A stretch of 64,000 nt of DNA from Streptomyces sp. H27-H1 (GTDB taxonomy: Bacteria; Actinomycetota; Actinomycetes; Streptomycetales; Streptomycetaceae), in the NCBI RefSeq assembly GCF_026627445.1, contig NZ_JAPNLJ010000002.1, forward strand, positions 79,677-143,676. Reading direction: 5' to 3'. Under the pieces are notes generated by a model, which saw nothing but the letters and a program-made list of their open reading frames with translations, was not told the origin of the DNA and searched no databases. The translations under genes were made by a program, and so were the position numbers. The stretch's first letter is position 1; each line of letters begins with the position of its first letter. This document shows positions 42,433-50,981 of this stretch, piece by piece.

Positions 42433-42867
42433 TCAGGGGCGGTCGTCCGTCCCGATGGTCACCCCATCGGCTCCGACCAGCACGGACACGGCCGACAGGT
42501 CCCGTACGACCACGTCCGCGTCGAGCTCGGCGGCCGTGTGCGTTGTGGTCAAGGCCACGGTGGTCATCCCGGCGGCGCGGCCCGAGGCCAGGCCCGCCGG
42601 GGCGTCCTCGAAGACCGCGCAACGGGCCGGGTCCACGCCGAGCCGGGCGGCCGCCAGCAGGAAGGACTCCGGGCGGCCGTGGAGTTCGACCGCGGCGAAG
42701 GCCTCCTCGGTGATCCCGTACTCCCGGGCCCCGGGGGTCCCCCCGGACGGAGCCTGGGGGAAGGTCCAGCAGCGGTGCACCGACTCCATCGAGGAGATGA
42801 GCGTGCCGTCGTTGTCGAACAGCAGCGCGTCGAATTGCGGGCCGAGCTTCCCATGCAGCAGCTTCAT
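42433..42867 (-). pseudogene. HAD phosphatase gene with internal deletion and short insertion
   Basis: 144 residues from ATG 42867, whereas Streptomyces homologues of this type have about 215-225. Motif I (LLFDNDGTLISSMESVHRCW) and motif IV (VFEDAPAGLASGRAAGM) are present. The protein jumps in frame from VELHGRP to ESFLLAAARLGVDPARC, so the cap region, motif II (Ser/Thr) and the catalytic Lys of motif III (normally in GKPDPE) are missing; the similarity of GRP and GKPDPE at the junction suggests the breakpoint. In addition about 11 residues (FPQAPSGGTPG) are inserted after HRCWT, encoded by a GC hairpin at ~42735-42765. Without these residues it cannot be a normal phosphatase. Confidence 0.72.
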
Positions 42868-42935
42868 GCCTTCAAGGAAAGCCCCGGGGCAGGGGTGCGC
42901 GCATCGGGTCTTTCGGCCCGTAATACCCTCGCTGC

Positions 42936-43304
42936 ATGCTCGACGCCCTGACGGTCGCCATCGGCGTGGCCGCACTCGCCCTCGCCGCCTGGTGCGGTTT
43001 CGCCGCCTGGCGGGACCAGCCGACCAAGGACTGGCACTTCATCGGCATGGCCGTGGTGACCGTACTGGTCCTGGCCCAGCTGGTGGTCGGACTGGTCCAG
43101 CTCGCCCGCGGCGAGAAGCCCGGGCAGGGCACCGTGCTCTTCCTGGCCTATCTGGTGGGCGCCTTCGCGGCCATCCCGGCCGCGGGGCTGCTCTCGCTGA
43201 GCGAGCGGACCAAATGGGGCTCGGTGACGGTGGCCGCGGGAGCGGTCGTCCTCGCCGTGCTCGAAGTACGGCTCTACGACATCTGGGGAAGCACCGGTGC
43301 CTGA
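42936..43304 (+). CDS. Small membrane protein
   Basis: 122 residues, four hydrophobic helices (LTVAIGVAALALAAWCGFAAW; IGMAVVTVLVLAQLVVGLVQL; TVLFLAYLVGAFAAIPAAGLLSL; VTVAAGAVVLAVLEVRLYDIW). No motif. It overlaps the next gene by 8 bp, so the two small membrane proteins are likely made together and may form a complex. Confidence 0.85.
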   Translation: MLDALTVAIGVAALALAAWCGFAAWRDQPTKDWHFIGMAVVTVLVLAQLVVGLVQLARGEKPGQGTVLFLAYLVGAFAAIPAAGLLSLSERTKWGSVTVAAGAVVLAVLEVRLYDIWGSTGA

Positions 43305-43731
43305 TACCGACACGGACGCCACGGACACCGCCACCCCTCCGGCGGGGCGGGGGCGCCTGGTCACCGGACCGGGGGTGCTGCTCGTCTGGTTCTACGGAGT
43401 GATCACCGTCGGCGCGGTCTCGCGCTCGATCTACCAGATCTCCACCGAGTTCGACCGGGCGCCGCTCGCCTACTCACTGTCGGCCGTGGCAGCCCTGGTC
43501 TACGCCTTCATCACGTACTCGCTGGTGCGCGGAGGCGAGACGGCCCGCAAGGCGGCGCGGATCTGCTGCGCCGCCGAGCTGGCCGGTGTACTCGTCGTGG
43601 GCACCTGGACCCTGGCGCGGCCCGAGGCCTTCCCCGACGCGACCGTGTGGTCGGACTTCGGGATGGGGTACCTGTTCATCCCGGTGATCCTGCCGATCAC
43701 CGGGATGCTCTGGCTCCGCGCCAAGCGCTGA
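43297..43731 (+). CDS. Small membrane protein
   Basis: 144 residues from GTG 43297, inside the end of the preceding gene. After a Thr/Asp-rich cytoplasmic head (MPDTDTDATDTATPP) come four membrane helices (GVLLVWFYGVITVGAVSRSIYQ; PLAYSLSAVAALVYAFITYSLV; ICCAAELAGVLVVGTWTLA; GMGYLFIPVILPITGMLWL). Unknown function; operon partner of 42936-43304. Confidence 0.85.
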   Translation: MPDTDTDATDTATPPAGRGRLVTGPGVLLVWFYGVITVGAVSRSIYQISTEFDRAPLAYSLSAVAALVYAFITYSLVRGGETARKAARICCAAELAGVLVVGTWTLARPEAFPDATVWSDFGMGYLFIPVILPITGMLWLRAKR

Positions 43732-43747
43732 GTGGTGGCGGTGAGCG

Positions 43748-44254
43748 CTAGGCGCTGACCGCGAAGTCGGTGGCCTCCTTGGCCTCCTTCTCCAGGATCA
43801 CCAGGCGGACGCCGTCGGACGCGGTGCGCCCGCCGACCTGGGTGTAGCCGGCCTTGCGGTAGAGCCGCAGGTTCGACTCGCTCTTGTGGCCGGTGAACAG
43901 CCGGAACCGGATGGTCCCGACGCGGCCCGCGAGGGCCGCCTCGACCGCGTTCAGCAGCCGGGCACCGAGCCCGTGGCCCTGGAGCCGGGGGTGCACGCAG
44001 AGTTTGGCGATCTTGCCGGTGCCCTCTTCGTCCACGGTGCCGCGCACGGCTCCGACGATCTCGTCGCCGAGGCGGGCCACCAGGACGGTGTCCGAGGCCA
44101 GCTCCGCCTTGAGGGAGTCGAGGGACTGGGTGAGCGGCTGGATGCGGTAGTTGCCGTACAGCTCGGCCTCGCTCTGGAACGCCAGATACTGCAGTTTGAT
44201 GATCTGCTCGGCATCCTCGGCAGCTGCCGCCGAAATCGTCACGCTCATGCCCAT
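43748..44254 (-). CDS. GNAT-family acetyltransferase
   Basis: 168 residues from ATG 44254 (GGGAGG nine nt upstream). Acetyl-CoA-binding motif A is KIAKLCVHPRLQGHGLGARLLNAVEAAL (Q-G-H-G-L-G), followed by FRLFTGHKSESNLRLYRKAGYTQVG. Substrate unknown. It precedes, on the same strand, no closely spaced gene; upstream is a sigma factor gene ending 38 bp away, so the two may be co-transcribed. Confidence 0.88.
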   Translation of the reverse strand: MGMSVTISAAAAEDAEQIIKLQYLAFQSEAELYGNYRIQPLTQSLDSLKAELASDTVLVARLGDEIVGAVRGTVDEEGTGKIAKLCVHPRLQGHGLGARLLNAVEAALAGRVGTIRFRLFTGHKSESNLRLYRKAGYTQVGGRTASDGVRLVILEKEAKEATDFAVSA

Positions 44255-44291
44255 GTGCGCATGCCTCCCGCTCACCTGGTGGCCTTCTGGT

Positions 44292-44849
44292 CTACCGCTC
44301 CATTCCCCGCAGGTCGGGAGCCGCAACCTTTACGGCCAGCATTCTGCGCAGACATCCCAGGCATCGGGAACGGACGGGCCCCAAACTTCCTTGTGAGATA
44401 CCCAACTCTCCTGCGATTTCACGGTAGGTGAGGTCCCTGGGCGACAGAAGTGCCCTCATGAGCTCCGGACACCTTCCTGGCAACCGGGCGACCGCCGATC
44501 GAAGTGCGCGGTTGTCCTCGCGGTGCAGGAGAGCGTCTTCCGGTTCCTCGCCCGTGCTGGTACGGGCCCCCACGCCGGCCCCGCCGGTCCCGGAGTGCTG
44601 GCGGTGGCCGTACGGGACTTCGTGCCGGGCCCGGCGCCGCGCCCGGCGGGCCTCCCCGCGCACCGCCCGGCGCAGCCAGTCGGCGGGTTCCGACGGGATG
44701 CGCCGGTGCTCCAGCAGCCTGACCCAGACGGCTTGTTCCAGGTCGGCGGCGTCCACCCCGGTGCCCGCGGTCTCCGCGGCCGCCTCGGCGCTGAGCAGCG
44801 GGCGGAGCTTGTCGAACACATCGGTGAGATCAGCCTTCAGCAGGTCCAT
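44292..44849 (-). CDS. Sigma-70-family (ECF-like) RNA polymerase sigma factor
   Basis: 185 residues from ATG 44849. Region 2-like segment: DAADLEQAVWVRLLEHRRIPSEPADWLRRAVRGEARRARRR. Region 4: ALRSAVARLPGRCPELMRALLSPRDLTYREIAGELGISQGSLGPVRSRCLGCLRRML, a clear helix-turn-helix (TYREIAGELGISQGSLGPVRSR). No anti-sigma gene is adjacent. An Arg-rich linker and Gly/Thr-rich insert separate the regions. Target promoters unknown; located between the GNAT gene and glpQ. Confidence 0.82.
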   Translation of the reverse strand: MDLLKADLTDVFDKLRPLLSAEAAAETAGTGVDAADLEQAVWVRLLEHRRIPSEPADWLRRAVRGEARRARRRARHEVPYGHRQHSGTGGAGVGARTSTGEEPEDALLHREDNRALRSAVARLPGRCPELMRALLSPRDLTYREIAGELGISQGSLGPVRSRCLGCLRRMLAVKVAAPDLRGMER

Positions 44850-45029
44850 GCCGGGCGGGACGCGAAGGCCGTGCCCGGCGGTTTCCCCTCCGGGCACGGC
44901 CCACTCGTACGAGAAGCTCCGCCTGACCGTTGACGCGATCAGGCGCTAGGGGTTCAGCCTGGAGAATCCGGTTCCGTTCGTGGTCCACCGTCACGATCCC
45001 CGCCGGTGGCACGGGTGTCCCGACGCGGC

Positions 45030-46229
45030 CTAGCGGTCGGCGGCGCGGCCCGGGCGGAAGGCCTGCGCCGCGAGCAGTCCGGTGTCGGGCTGGTCCGTGA
45101 AGATGCCGTCGATGCCCTGCTCGAAGTACGTCTTGAAAGCGCCGAAGGCGTCCCCGTACGCCGTCGGGTCGGCGCCCTTGCGGTACTCGGCCGGCAGGAA
45201 GCTGTTCTCGTTCCGTGCCGTGTAGGGGTGCAGGATCAGCCCCCGGGCGTGGGCGTCGGCGACCAGGGTGGTCGGGGCGCCGAGCCTGCCGGCGGCGTCG
45301 CGCGGCAGGATCAGGTCCATCGTCGGCCCGATGCCCTGCGCGAAGCCCGCGATCCACCTCAGCCCCTCGGGCTTGACCAGATCGGCGACCGTCCGGGGGT
45401 CCTTGGCCAGCTCGAAGTCCCACGGGCGGGTGCCCGCCGCGGAGAGGAGCACCACGCGCGGGGCGGAGACCAGCCGGGAGAGCCGCTGGATGCTGGAGGG
45501 TTCGAAGGACTGCAGGAAGACCGGGGCGTCGCGGCCGTCGCGCCCGTAGCGGCGCAGCAGCTTGGCGAGGGGCTCCTCCAGGCCGAGGCCCAGGCCCCGG
45601 AAGTAGCTGGGGTGCTTGGTCTCGACGTACAGCCATACGCGCTTGCCGCGCCGCCGGCCCTCCCGGTCGGCCCAGCGGAGCACCTCTTCGAAGGTGGGGA
45701 CCTCCCAGCGGCCGTCGTAGAGCGTGTTGCGCTGGCGGATGGCGGGGATGCGTTCCTTCGCGCGCAGGGTCTTCAGCTCGGCGAGGGTGAAGTCCTCGGT
45801 GAACCAGCCCGTGACCGCGATCCCGTCGATCGTCTTGGTGGTCTTGCGGGAGGCGAACCCGGGGTGGTCGGCGACGTCCGTCGTGCCGCCGATCTCGTTC
45901 TCGTGGCGGCACACCAGGTGGCCGTCCTTGGTGGGGACGAGATCCTGTTCGACGATGTCGGCGCCGAGGTCGAGCGCGAGCTGGTAGGACCCGAGCGTGT
46001 GCTCGGGCCGGTAGCCGCTGGCTCCCCGGTGTCCGATGACGGTCGGCGTCGGCAGGTCCCGGTACCTGCCGCCCGGGCCGCCCCCCGAACCGCCGCCCGG
46101 TCCCGCTCCGGGACCGCTCTGCGCCGCCGCGGCCGTCCCGGCGCCCGCGCAGAGCGCTCCGAAGGCTCCGCCCGCCGCCACGACCGCCGCGCCGAGTACC
46201 GTGCGCCGCGCTGCGCCACCCTGCGTCAT
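45030..46229 (-). CDS. glpQ: Secreted glycerophosphodiester phosphodiesterase
   Basis: 399 residues from ATG 46229, with GGGGAG 8 nt upstream; the in-frame GTG 46238 is too close to that site. A Tat-like signal (GGAARRTVLGAAVVAAGGAFGALCAGAGTAAAA) directs export. The mature enzyme has the GDPD signature IGHRGASGYRPEHTLGSYQLALDLGADIVEQDLVPTKDGHLVCRHE (catalytic His, metal-binding Glu/Asp, second His) and the C-terminal GIDGIFTDQPDTGL. It hydrolyses glycerophosphodiesters to glycerol 3-phosphate for phosphate and carbon supply. Pho-box not identified. Divergent from plsC. Confidence 0.94.
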   Translation of the reverse strand: MTQGGAARRTVLGAAVVAAGGAFGALCAGAGTAAAAQSGPGAGPGGGSGGGPGGRYRDLPTPTVIGHRGASGYRPEHTLGSYQLALDLGADIVEQDLVPTKDGHLVCRHENEIGGTTDVADHPGFASRKTTKTIDGIAVTGWFTEDFTLAELKTLRAKERIPAIRQRNTLYDGRWEVPTFEEVLRWADREGRRRGKRVWLYVETKHPSYFRGLGLGLEEPLAKLLRRYGRDGRDAPVFLQSFEPSSIQRLSRLVSAPRVVLLSAAGTRPWDFELAKDPRTVADLVKPEGLRWIAGFAQGIGPTMDLILPRDAAGRLGAPTTLVADAHARGLILHPYTARNENSFLPAEYRKGADPTAYGDAFGAFKTYFEQGIDGIFTDQPDTGLLAAQAFRPGRAADR

Positions 46230-46493
46230 GACTGCCACTCCCCATCGGACAAGGGCCGGGCATCCCGGGATCTCCGGGGCCCTACGGCCCGTTTTCGCGT
46301 GCCGATGGTAGGCAAACGGTGGTGGCGGGCGGGGGTGCGCGGGCGGAACATGGCGGAAACACGCGTCAACACTGCGTATCCACCTCGTGAACCCGATGTG
46401 CGATCAGGGCGGACCCGCGAGTATCGTCCTCACCTGCACTACCGCCGCGTGGTGGGTGCGAGAACCCCGCTTTTCGATGCCGGAGGGCCCACG
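46230..46493. other. 264-bp divergent promoter region
   Basis: Contains the starts of glpQ (left) and the acyltransferase gene (right). Nothing beyond ordinary spacer and the GGAGGG ribosome site at 46481-46486 was recognised. Confidence 0.4.
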
Positions 46494-47165
46494 TTGTTCC
46501 GTACGCGCCTGATCAAAGCCACTGTCGGACCCGTCATGCGCCTGATGTTCCGCACTCGTGTCGAGGGCATCGAGAACATTCCGGGCACCGGGCCGGTGAT
46601 CCTCGCGGGCAACCACCTCACCTTCATCGACTCGATGATCCTGCCGCTGGTGTGCGACCGCACGGTCCACTTCATCGGCAAGGACGAGTACGTGACCGGC
46701 AAGGGCGTCAAGGGCCGGGCCATGGCCTGGTTCTTCACCGGCGCCGGCATGATCCCGGTCGACCGCGACGGTGCCAACGGCGGTGTCGCCGCCCTGATGA
46801 CCGGCCGCCGGATCCTTGAAGAGGGCAAGATCTTCGGCATCTACCCCGAAGGCACCCGCTCCCCCGACGGCCGCCTCTACCGCGGCCGCACCGGCATCGC
46901 CCGCCTGACCCTGATGACCGGCGCCCCCGTCGTCCCCTTCGCGATGATCGGCACCGACAAGCTCCAGCCCGGCGGCGCCGGCATGCCGCGCCCCGGCCGG
47001 GTCACCGTCCGGTTCGGCGAGCCGATGGAGTTCTCCCGCTACGAGGGCATGGACCGCGACCGCTACGTGCTGCGCGCCGTCACCGACTCGGTGATGGCCG
47101 AGGTCATGCGGCTCTCGGGCCAGGAGTACGTGGACATGTACGCGACCAAGGCCAAGGCTGCCTGA
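46494..47165 (+). CDS. 1-acylglycerol-3-phosphate acyltransferase (PlsC-like)
   Basis: 223 residues from a TTG at 46494, chosen because GGAGGG lies 7 nt upstream and the family's N-terminus (LFRTRLIKATVGPVMRLMFRTRVEGIENIP) starts there. Catalytic motif NHLTFID (N-H-x4-D), acceptor motif GIYPEGTRSPDG, and VPFAMIG are all in place. It acylates lysophosphatidic acid or a related lysophospholipid at the membrane. Converges on the gene at 47199, with a terminator between. Confidence 0.92.
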   Translation: MFRTRLIKATVGPVMRLMFRTRVEGIENIPGTGPVILAGNHLTFIDSMILPLVCDRTVHFIGKDEYVTGKGVKGRAMAWFFTGAGMIPVDRDGANGGVAALMTGRRILEEGKIFGIYPEGTRSPDGRLYRGRTGIARLTLMTGAPVVPFAMIGTDKLQPGGAGMPRPGRVTVRFGEPMEFSRYEGMDRDRYVLRAVTDSVMAEVMRLSGQEYVDMYATKAKAA

Positions 47166-47172
47166 CCCGCGC

Positions 47173-47190
47173 GGCCCGGGCCCGAGCCCG
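47173..47190. terminator. Bidirectional terminator
   Basis: CCCGGGC-CCGA-GCCCGGG stem-loop between two converging stop codons (47165 and 47199). Confidence 0.65.
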
Positions 47191-47198
47191 GGCCCGGG

Positions 47199-48674
47199 TC
47201 ACTGCCGCTGGAGTGACCGGCTGACGCCCGCCGCGGTGGTCGTCGCGAGGATCCAGCCGATCACGATCAGCAGGTACGACAGCCACTGGTACCAGCCGCT
47301 CGGCGCGAACGCCTCCTCCTGGCCGAAACCGATGATCGGCAGCATCAGGTCGATCGTGTAGAAGACCGGATTGAATTCCGGCGACTCCCCCGCCTTGAGC
47401 TCCTTCGGCGGGTGGAGGCCGTAGGCGACCGTCCCCGTCACCAGCAGCGCCAGCAGCCAGCCCGCCGCGCGCAGCGGCCGGAAGCCGTAGCCGACGGTGG
47501 CGTCCTGGATCAGCCCCCAGAGCCGGGCGTGCCGGGGCAGGGTGTGGCGGTGCCGCCGCAACTTCGCGAGCTGCACGGTCCGGGCGCCCGCCTCGTCCCC
47601 GGCCGTACGGTAGGCCGCGGCGAGCTGCTCGTAGGCGTACGGGAGGTAGCCCGACTCCTCGCGCTCCAGGGCGGGCAGCCGCTGCTCGGCGGGCAGGTGC
47701 GGGGCGAGGGTGCGGTAGCTCAGCCCGTCGACGCGGATCTGCCGGGGCCAGGTGCCGGGGGGTATGTGCAGCAGGTCGAACTGGGACCGGCGCAGGTTCA
47801 CCGTGCCCTGGATCGTCGGGCACGAGCGCAGCCACACCTCGCCGGCCACGCAGCTGGAGGCGCGCAGCGCGAATCCGCCGGGGTTGATGAGGCGGGCGTA
47901 GGCGAGGTTGAGCTGGCCGGGTATCCGGGAGCCGCTGAGGTTGACCCGGCCGCGCGCCTCCAGCCGCATCGCGCGCAGGTCGGTGCCGACCGTCAGGGTC
48001 TCGGCGTGCAGGGCGGTCCCGCCGGGGGCGAGGAGCCGGGCGTCGTCGAGGTTGACCTGGCCGCCGACGGTGGCGCCGTTGATCCTCATCTGACCGTGGA
48101 CGGTGAGGCAGGGGGCGATGACGTCGGTGCCGATGTAGGCGTGGTTGAACTGGAGCGGGGGTTCCTCGCCCTCCTGCGGGCCGCCGGGCGTGCCGATGAC
48201 GGCCTTCGTGAGGAAGAGCCCGCCGGCTATGCGGGCTCCCGCCAGCCGCACCGGGCCGGTGATGCGGCAGCAGGACAGCCGCAGCTCGACGTCCACGGTC
48301 ACGGTGGATCCGGTCAGTCCGGGCAGCGTCGATTCGGACAGTGACAGCACCCGCAACCTGGCCCCGTAGACGACGGGTTTGCGCTCGAACCAGCAGCCGC
48401 GCAGCCGGATCGCGTGGTTGACGACGGCGTACTTGAGGTCCAGCTTGCCGGTGATCCGGATGCCCTTGACGTTGAGGACCGCGACCTGGCCGGTGGCGGA
48501 ACTCCCGTTCAGCAGCAGGGCGGCGAGCACCTCGGCCCGTACGGTCCGCTCCGGGCCCCAGCCGAAGCCCTCGGAGGAGTCCTCGTCCGGGCTCTCCTGG
48601 AAGTCGAGGCGCTCACCGCGCGGGAAGGCGTCCCACACGCGTCGTTCGGCCGGGGTCAGATCGGTGATCTCCAT
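47199..48674 (-). CDS. Membrane-associated repeat (beta-helix-like) protein
   Basis: 491 residues from ATG 48674. Residues ~40-310 form a run of short beta repeats of 20-22 residues with alternating L/I/V/A and polar positions (VLNVKGIRITGKLDLKYA...IRLRGCWFERKPVV...LRLSCCRITGPVRLAGARIAGGLFL...MRINGATVGGQVNLDDARL...VNLSGSRIPGQLNLAYARL), like a pentapeptide or right-handed beta-helix fold. The C-terminal ~170 residues include a helical part and three membrane helices (AAGWLLALLVTGTVAYGL; TIDLMLPIIGFGQ; WLSYLLIVIGWILATTTAAGV). Relatives are often called 'membrane-associated oxidoreductase', but no redox motif is seen. Confidence 0.82.
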   Translation of the reverse strand: MEITDLTPAERRVWDAFPRGERLDFQESPDEDSSEGFGWGPERTVRAEVLAALLLNGSSATGQVAVLNVKGIRITGKLDLKYAVVNHAIRLRGCWFERKPVVYGARLRVLSLSESTLPGLTGSTVTVDVELRLSCCRITGPVRLAGARIAGGLFLTKAVIGTPGGPQEGEEPPLQFNHAYIGTDVIAPCLTVHGQMRINGATVGGQVNLDDARLLAPGGTALHAETLTVGTDLRAMRLEARGRVNLSGSRIPGQLNLAYARLINPGGFALRASSCVAGEVWLRSCPTIQGTVNLRRSQFDLLHIPPGTWPRQIRVDGLSYRTLAPHLPAEQRLPALEREESGYLPYAYEQLAAAYRTAGDEAGARTVQLAKLRRHRHTLPRHARLWGLIQDATVGYGFRPLRAAGWLLALLVTGTVAYGLHPPKELKAGESPEFNPVFYTIDLMLPIIGFGQEEAFAPSGWYQWLSYLLIVIGWILATTTAAGVSRSLQRQ

Positions 48675-48743
48675 CGCGGGGATGGTGTCCCGCGCTTCCG
48701 CGGACTGTCAACTCCGCGCGGTACAGCATCCCCTGGCGTGACG

Positions 48744-50288
48744 TCAGTGCTCGATGCCGTCCTGGAGCTCCTGGCCCTTGAGCAGGAACCAGGCGGCCAC
48801 TGCCGTGGCCAGCAAGACGGCGGCGCCCACGCCGGAGGCGAGCCGCAGGCCGTCCACGAAGGCCTCCTGGGCGGCGCCGAGCATCTGCTGGGCGGTCTGC
48901 GGATCCAGTGACCTGGCCGCTTCGACGGCGCCGCCGAGGGATTCGTGGGCGGCGTCGGCGACGGGTCCGGTGACGGAGGCGGGGGCGGTGAAGCTTTGGT
49001 AGACGCCGGTGACGACCGAGCCGAGCAGGGCGATGCCGAGGGCGGCGCCCAGTTCGTAGGCGGTCTCGGAGACGGCCGAGGCGGAACCGGCCTGCTCCTT
49101 GGGCACGCTGGAGAGGATCACGTCGGCGGTGACGGTGAAGGAGAAGCCGGCGCCGAGGCCCACGATGAGCAGGGCCGCGCCGAGCAGCGGGTAGCCGGTC
49201 TCCTTGTGGATCACGGTGAGCGCGGCCAACGCGATGCCGATGGCGGCGAGGCCTCCGGTCACCAGGGCCCGTACCCCGTACTTGCGGGCGTACTTGCCCG
49301 CGACCAGGCCGGTGACCACCGCTCCGACGGCGGCGGGCAGTTCGGCGAGGCCCGCTTCGAGCGGGTCGCGGCCCTGGACGAGCTGGAGGAACTGGGAGAG
49401 GAAGAAGACCAGTCCGGACAGCCCGAAGACGGTGAGCAGGTCGGCGAGGACCGCGCCGGAGAACCCGCGGTGCTTGAACAGCCGCATGTCGAGGAGCGGG
49501 GCCGGCAGCGTGAACTGGCGCCGTACGAAGGTGTACAGAGCGCCCGCTCCGATGACGGCGGCCGCCCAGACCTCCCAGCCCATGCCGTGGGTGGCGACCT
49601 GCTTGACGGCGTAGACCACGCCGATGATGCCGACGAGGGAGAGGCCGACGCTGAACAGGTCCCAGGGGCCGGCGACCGGGTTCTTGGACTCGGGCAGCAG
49701 CTTGATGCCGACGATGACCAGGACGATCATCACGGGGAGGTTGATGAGGAAGACCGAGCCCCACCAGAAGTGCTGGAGCAGGGCTCCGCCGACCACCGGG
49801 CCGACGGCCGCGCCGGCCGAGGCCGTGGCGCCCCAGATGCCGATGGCGAGGCTGCGCTCCTTGGGGTCGTGGAAGATGTTGCGGATCAGCGCGAGGGTGG
49901 ACGGCATCAGGGTCGCGCCGGCCACGCCGAGCAGCGCCCGGGCGATGATCATCATCTCGGGGCTGGTGGCGTAGGCGTTGAGGACCGAGACGGCGCCGAA
50001 GGCGGTCGCGCCGACGAGGAGGAGCTTCTTGCGGCCGATGCGGTCGCCGAGGGAGCCCATGGAGACGAGCAGGCCGGCGATGACGAAGGAGTAGATGTCG
50101 CCGATCCACAGGAGCTGGGTGCCGGTGGGCTTCAGGTCCTCGCTGAGGGCGGGCGTGGCGAGACCGAGTACGGTGGCGTCGACCGCGACCAGCAGGACGG
50201 CCAGGACGAGCACGGAGAGCGCGAGCCAGCGCCCGGGGCTCCGGCCCTGCGCCCCCTTCGTCCGGGTCAGCTGTTCTGTACGGCTCAT
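48744..50288 (-). CDS. MFS drug efflux transporter (DHA2, 14-helix type)
   Basis: 514 residues, about 14 membrane helices. Motif A is GSLGDRIGRKKLLLVG after helix 2; motif C is GATASAGAAVGPVVGG in helix 5; motif D1 VDATVLGLATPALSEDL is in helix 1, as in QacA/SmvA-like multidrug exporters. It overlaps the upstream TetR gene by 4 bp (ATGA), so repressor and pump are one transcript. Probably exports a cationic or hydrophobic toxic compound using proton motive force. A palindromic operator lies in front of the pair. Confidence 0.93.
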   Translation of the reverse strand: MSRTEQLTRTKGAQGRSPGRWLALSVLVLAVLLVAVDATVLGLATPALSEDLKPTGTQLLWIGDIYSFVIAGLLVSMGSLGDRIGRKKLLLVGATAFGAVSVLNAYATSPEMMIIARALLGVAGATLMPSTLALIRNIFHDPKERSLAIGIWGATASAGAAVGPVVGGALLQHFWWGSVFLINLPVMIVLVIVGIKLLPESKNPVAGPWDLFSVGLSLVGIIGVVYAVKQVATHGMGWEVWAAAVIGAGALYTFVRRQFTLPAPLLDMRLFKHRGFSGAVLADLLTVFGLSGLVFFLSQFLQLVQGRDPLEAGLAELPAAVGAVVTGLVAGKYARKYGVRALVTGGLAAIGIALAALTVIHKETGYPLLGAALLIVGLGAGFSFTVTADVILSSVPKEQAGSASAVSETAYELGAALGIALLGSVVTGVYQSFTAPASVTGPVADAAHESLGGAVEAARSLDPQTAQQMLGAAQEAFVDGLRLASGVGAAVLLATAVAAWFLLKGQELQDGIEH

Positions 50289-50836
50289 TTCTCCACACTC
50301 CGTCTTGCGCCACCGAGCAGCAACTCGGTGATCATGTACGAGAAGTCCTTGGCCGCGACCCGGCCGTCCATGACGGCCCAGGCGCAGGTGCCGATGAGGC
50401 CGTAGAGGGCCTCGGTGAGCCAGGCGGGGCTCAGGTCGATCCGGATGTCGCCCTCGTGCTGGCCGCGCCGGAAGAGCGCGCCGACGCGGGCGTCGAGCCG
50501 GGCCCAGCCCTCATTGACCTGCTCACCCTCGAAGAGCTGGTTCTCGGTGACGAGGAAGGCCAGCAGCTCGGCGTTGGGCTCCGCTTCGGCGACGAGGCGT
50601 TTGATCGCCTCGATCGCCGTGCCCTCGTCGAGGCGGGCGTTGTCGAAGGCCGCCTCGAACTCCCGGATCCCGAACGCTTCGAGCGCCCGTACGAGGGCGT
50701 CGCGCCCGGCGAAGTGCCGGTGGAGGGTCGCGCGGCCGATGCCGGCGGCCCGGGCGACCTCGTCCATCGTGGCGGTCGATTTGCGGGAGAGCAGGGCGGC
50801 GGCGGCGCGGAGCACCTGATCACGATCCATGGCCAT
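50285..50836 (-). CDS. TetR-family repressor of the adjacent MFS pump
   Basis: 183 residues from ATG 50836 (or ATG 50830). N-terminal helix-turn-helix: RKSTATMDEVARAAGIGRATLHRHFAGRDALVRALEAFG. The C-terminal ligand domain is typical in size. No Shine-Dalgarno is seen before the start, so translation may be leaderless. The promoter region holds inverted and direct copies of ATGAGAC (50835-50874), one overlapping the start codon. This arrangement predicts autoregulation and ligand-induced expression of the pump. Confidence 0.92.
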   Translation of the reverse strand: MAMDRDQVLRAAAALLSRKSTATMDEVARAAGIGRATLHRHFAGRDALVRALEAFGIREFEAAFDNARLDEGTAIEAIKRLVAEAEPNAELLAFLVTENQLFEGEQVNEGWARLDARVGALFRRGQHEGDIRIDLSPAWLTEALYGLIGTCAWAVMDGRVAAKDFSYMITELLLGGARRSVEK

Positions 50837-50874
50837 GAGACAACCATAACCCGAATGAGACGTCGTTGTCTCAT
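50835..50874. promoter_or_regulatory. Probable TetR operator
   Basis: ATGAGAC-GTCGTT-GTCTCAT at 50855-50874 is a perfect inverted repeat of 7-bp arms; a third ATGAGAC at 50835-50841 is in direct orientation, 20 bp away (two helical turns) and overlaps the start codon of the TetR gene. Confidence 0.65.
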
Positions 50875-50921
50875 CGAAAAATGAGCTGCCCCTCCGGGCA
50901 CGGATAAGGAAGCATGCCGAA

Positions 50922-50981
50922 ATGAGCCCCAAGCCCCTGCTGATGATCGACGTGGACGGCCCGCTTACCTGTGCGCTTTGA
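50922..50981 (+). pseudogene. 5' fragment of a split HAD-like gene
   Basis: Codons read MSPKPLLMIDVDGPL and then, after the junction, TCAL and stop. The D-V-D-G-P-L is HAD motif I. The natural continuation (P-L-N-P-Y-A-A-K-P) is found 8.36 kb to the right at 59315, in the matching reading frame. Thus this is the first 15 codons of a gene interrupted by the island starting at 50959-50966. Confidence 0.85.
50959..50965 (+). other. Left junction core of island
   Basis: GCCCGCT; the host gene reads up to this point and island sequence (TACCTGTGCGC) follows. Confidence 0.7.
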
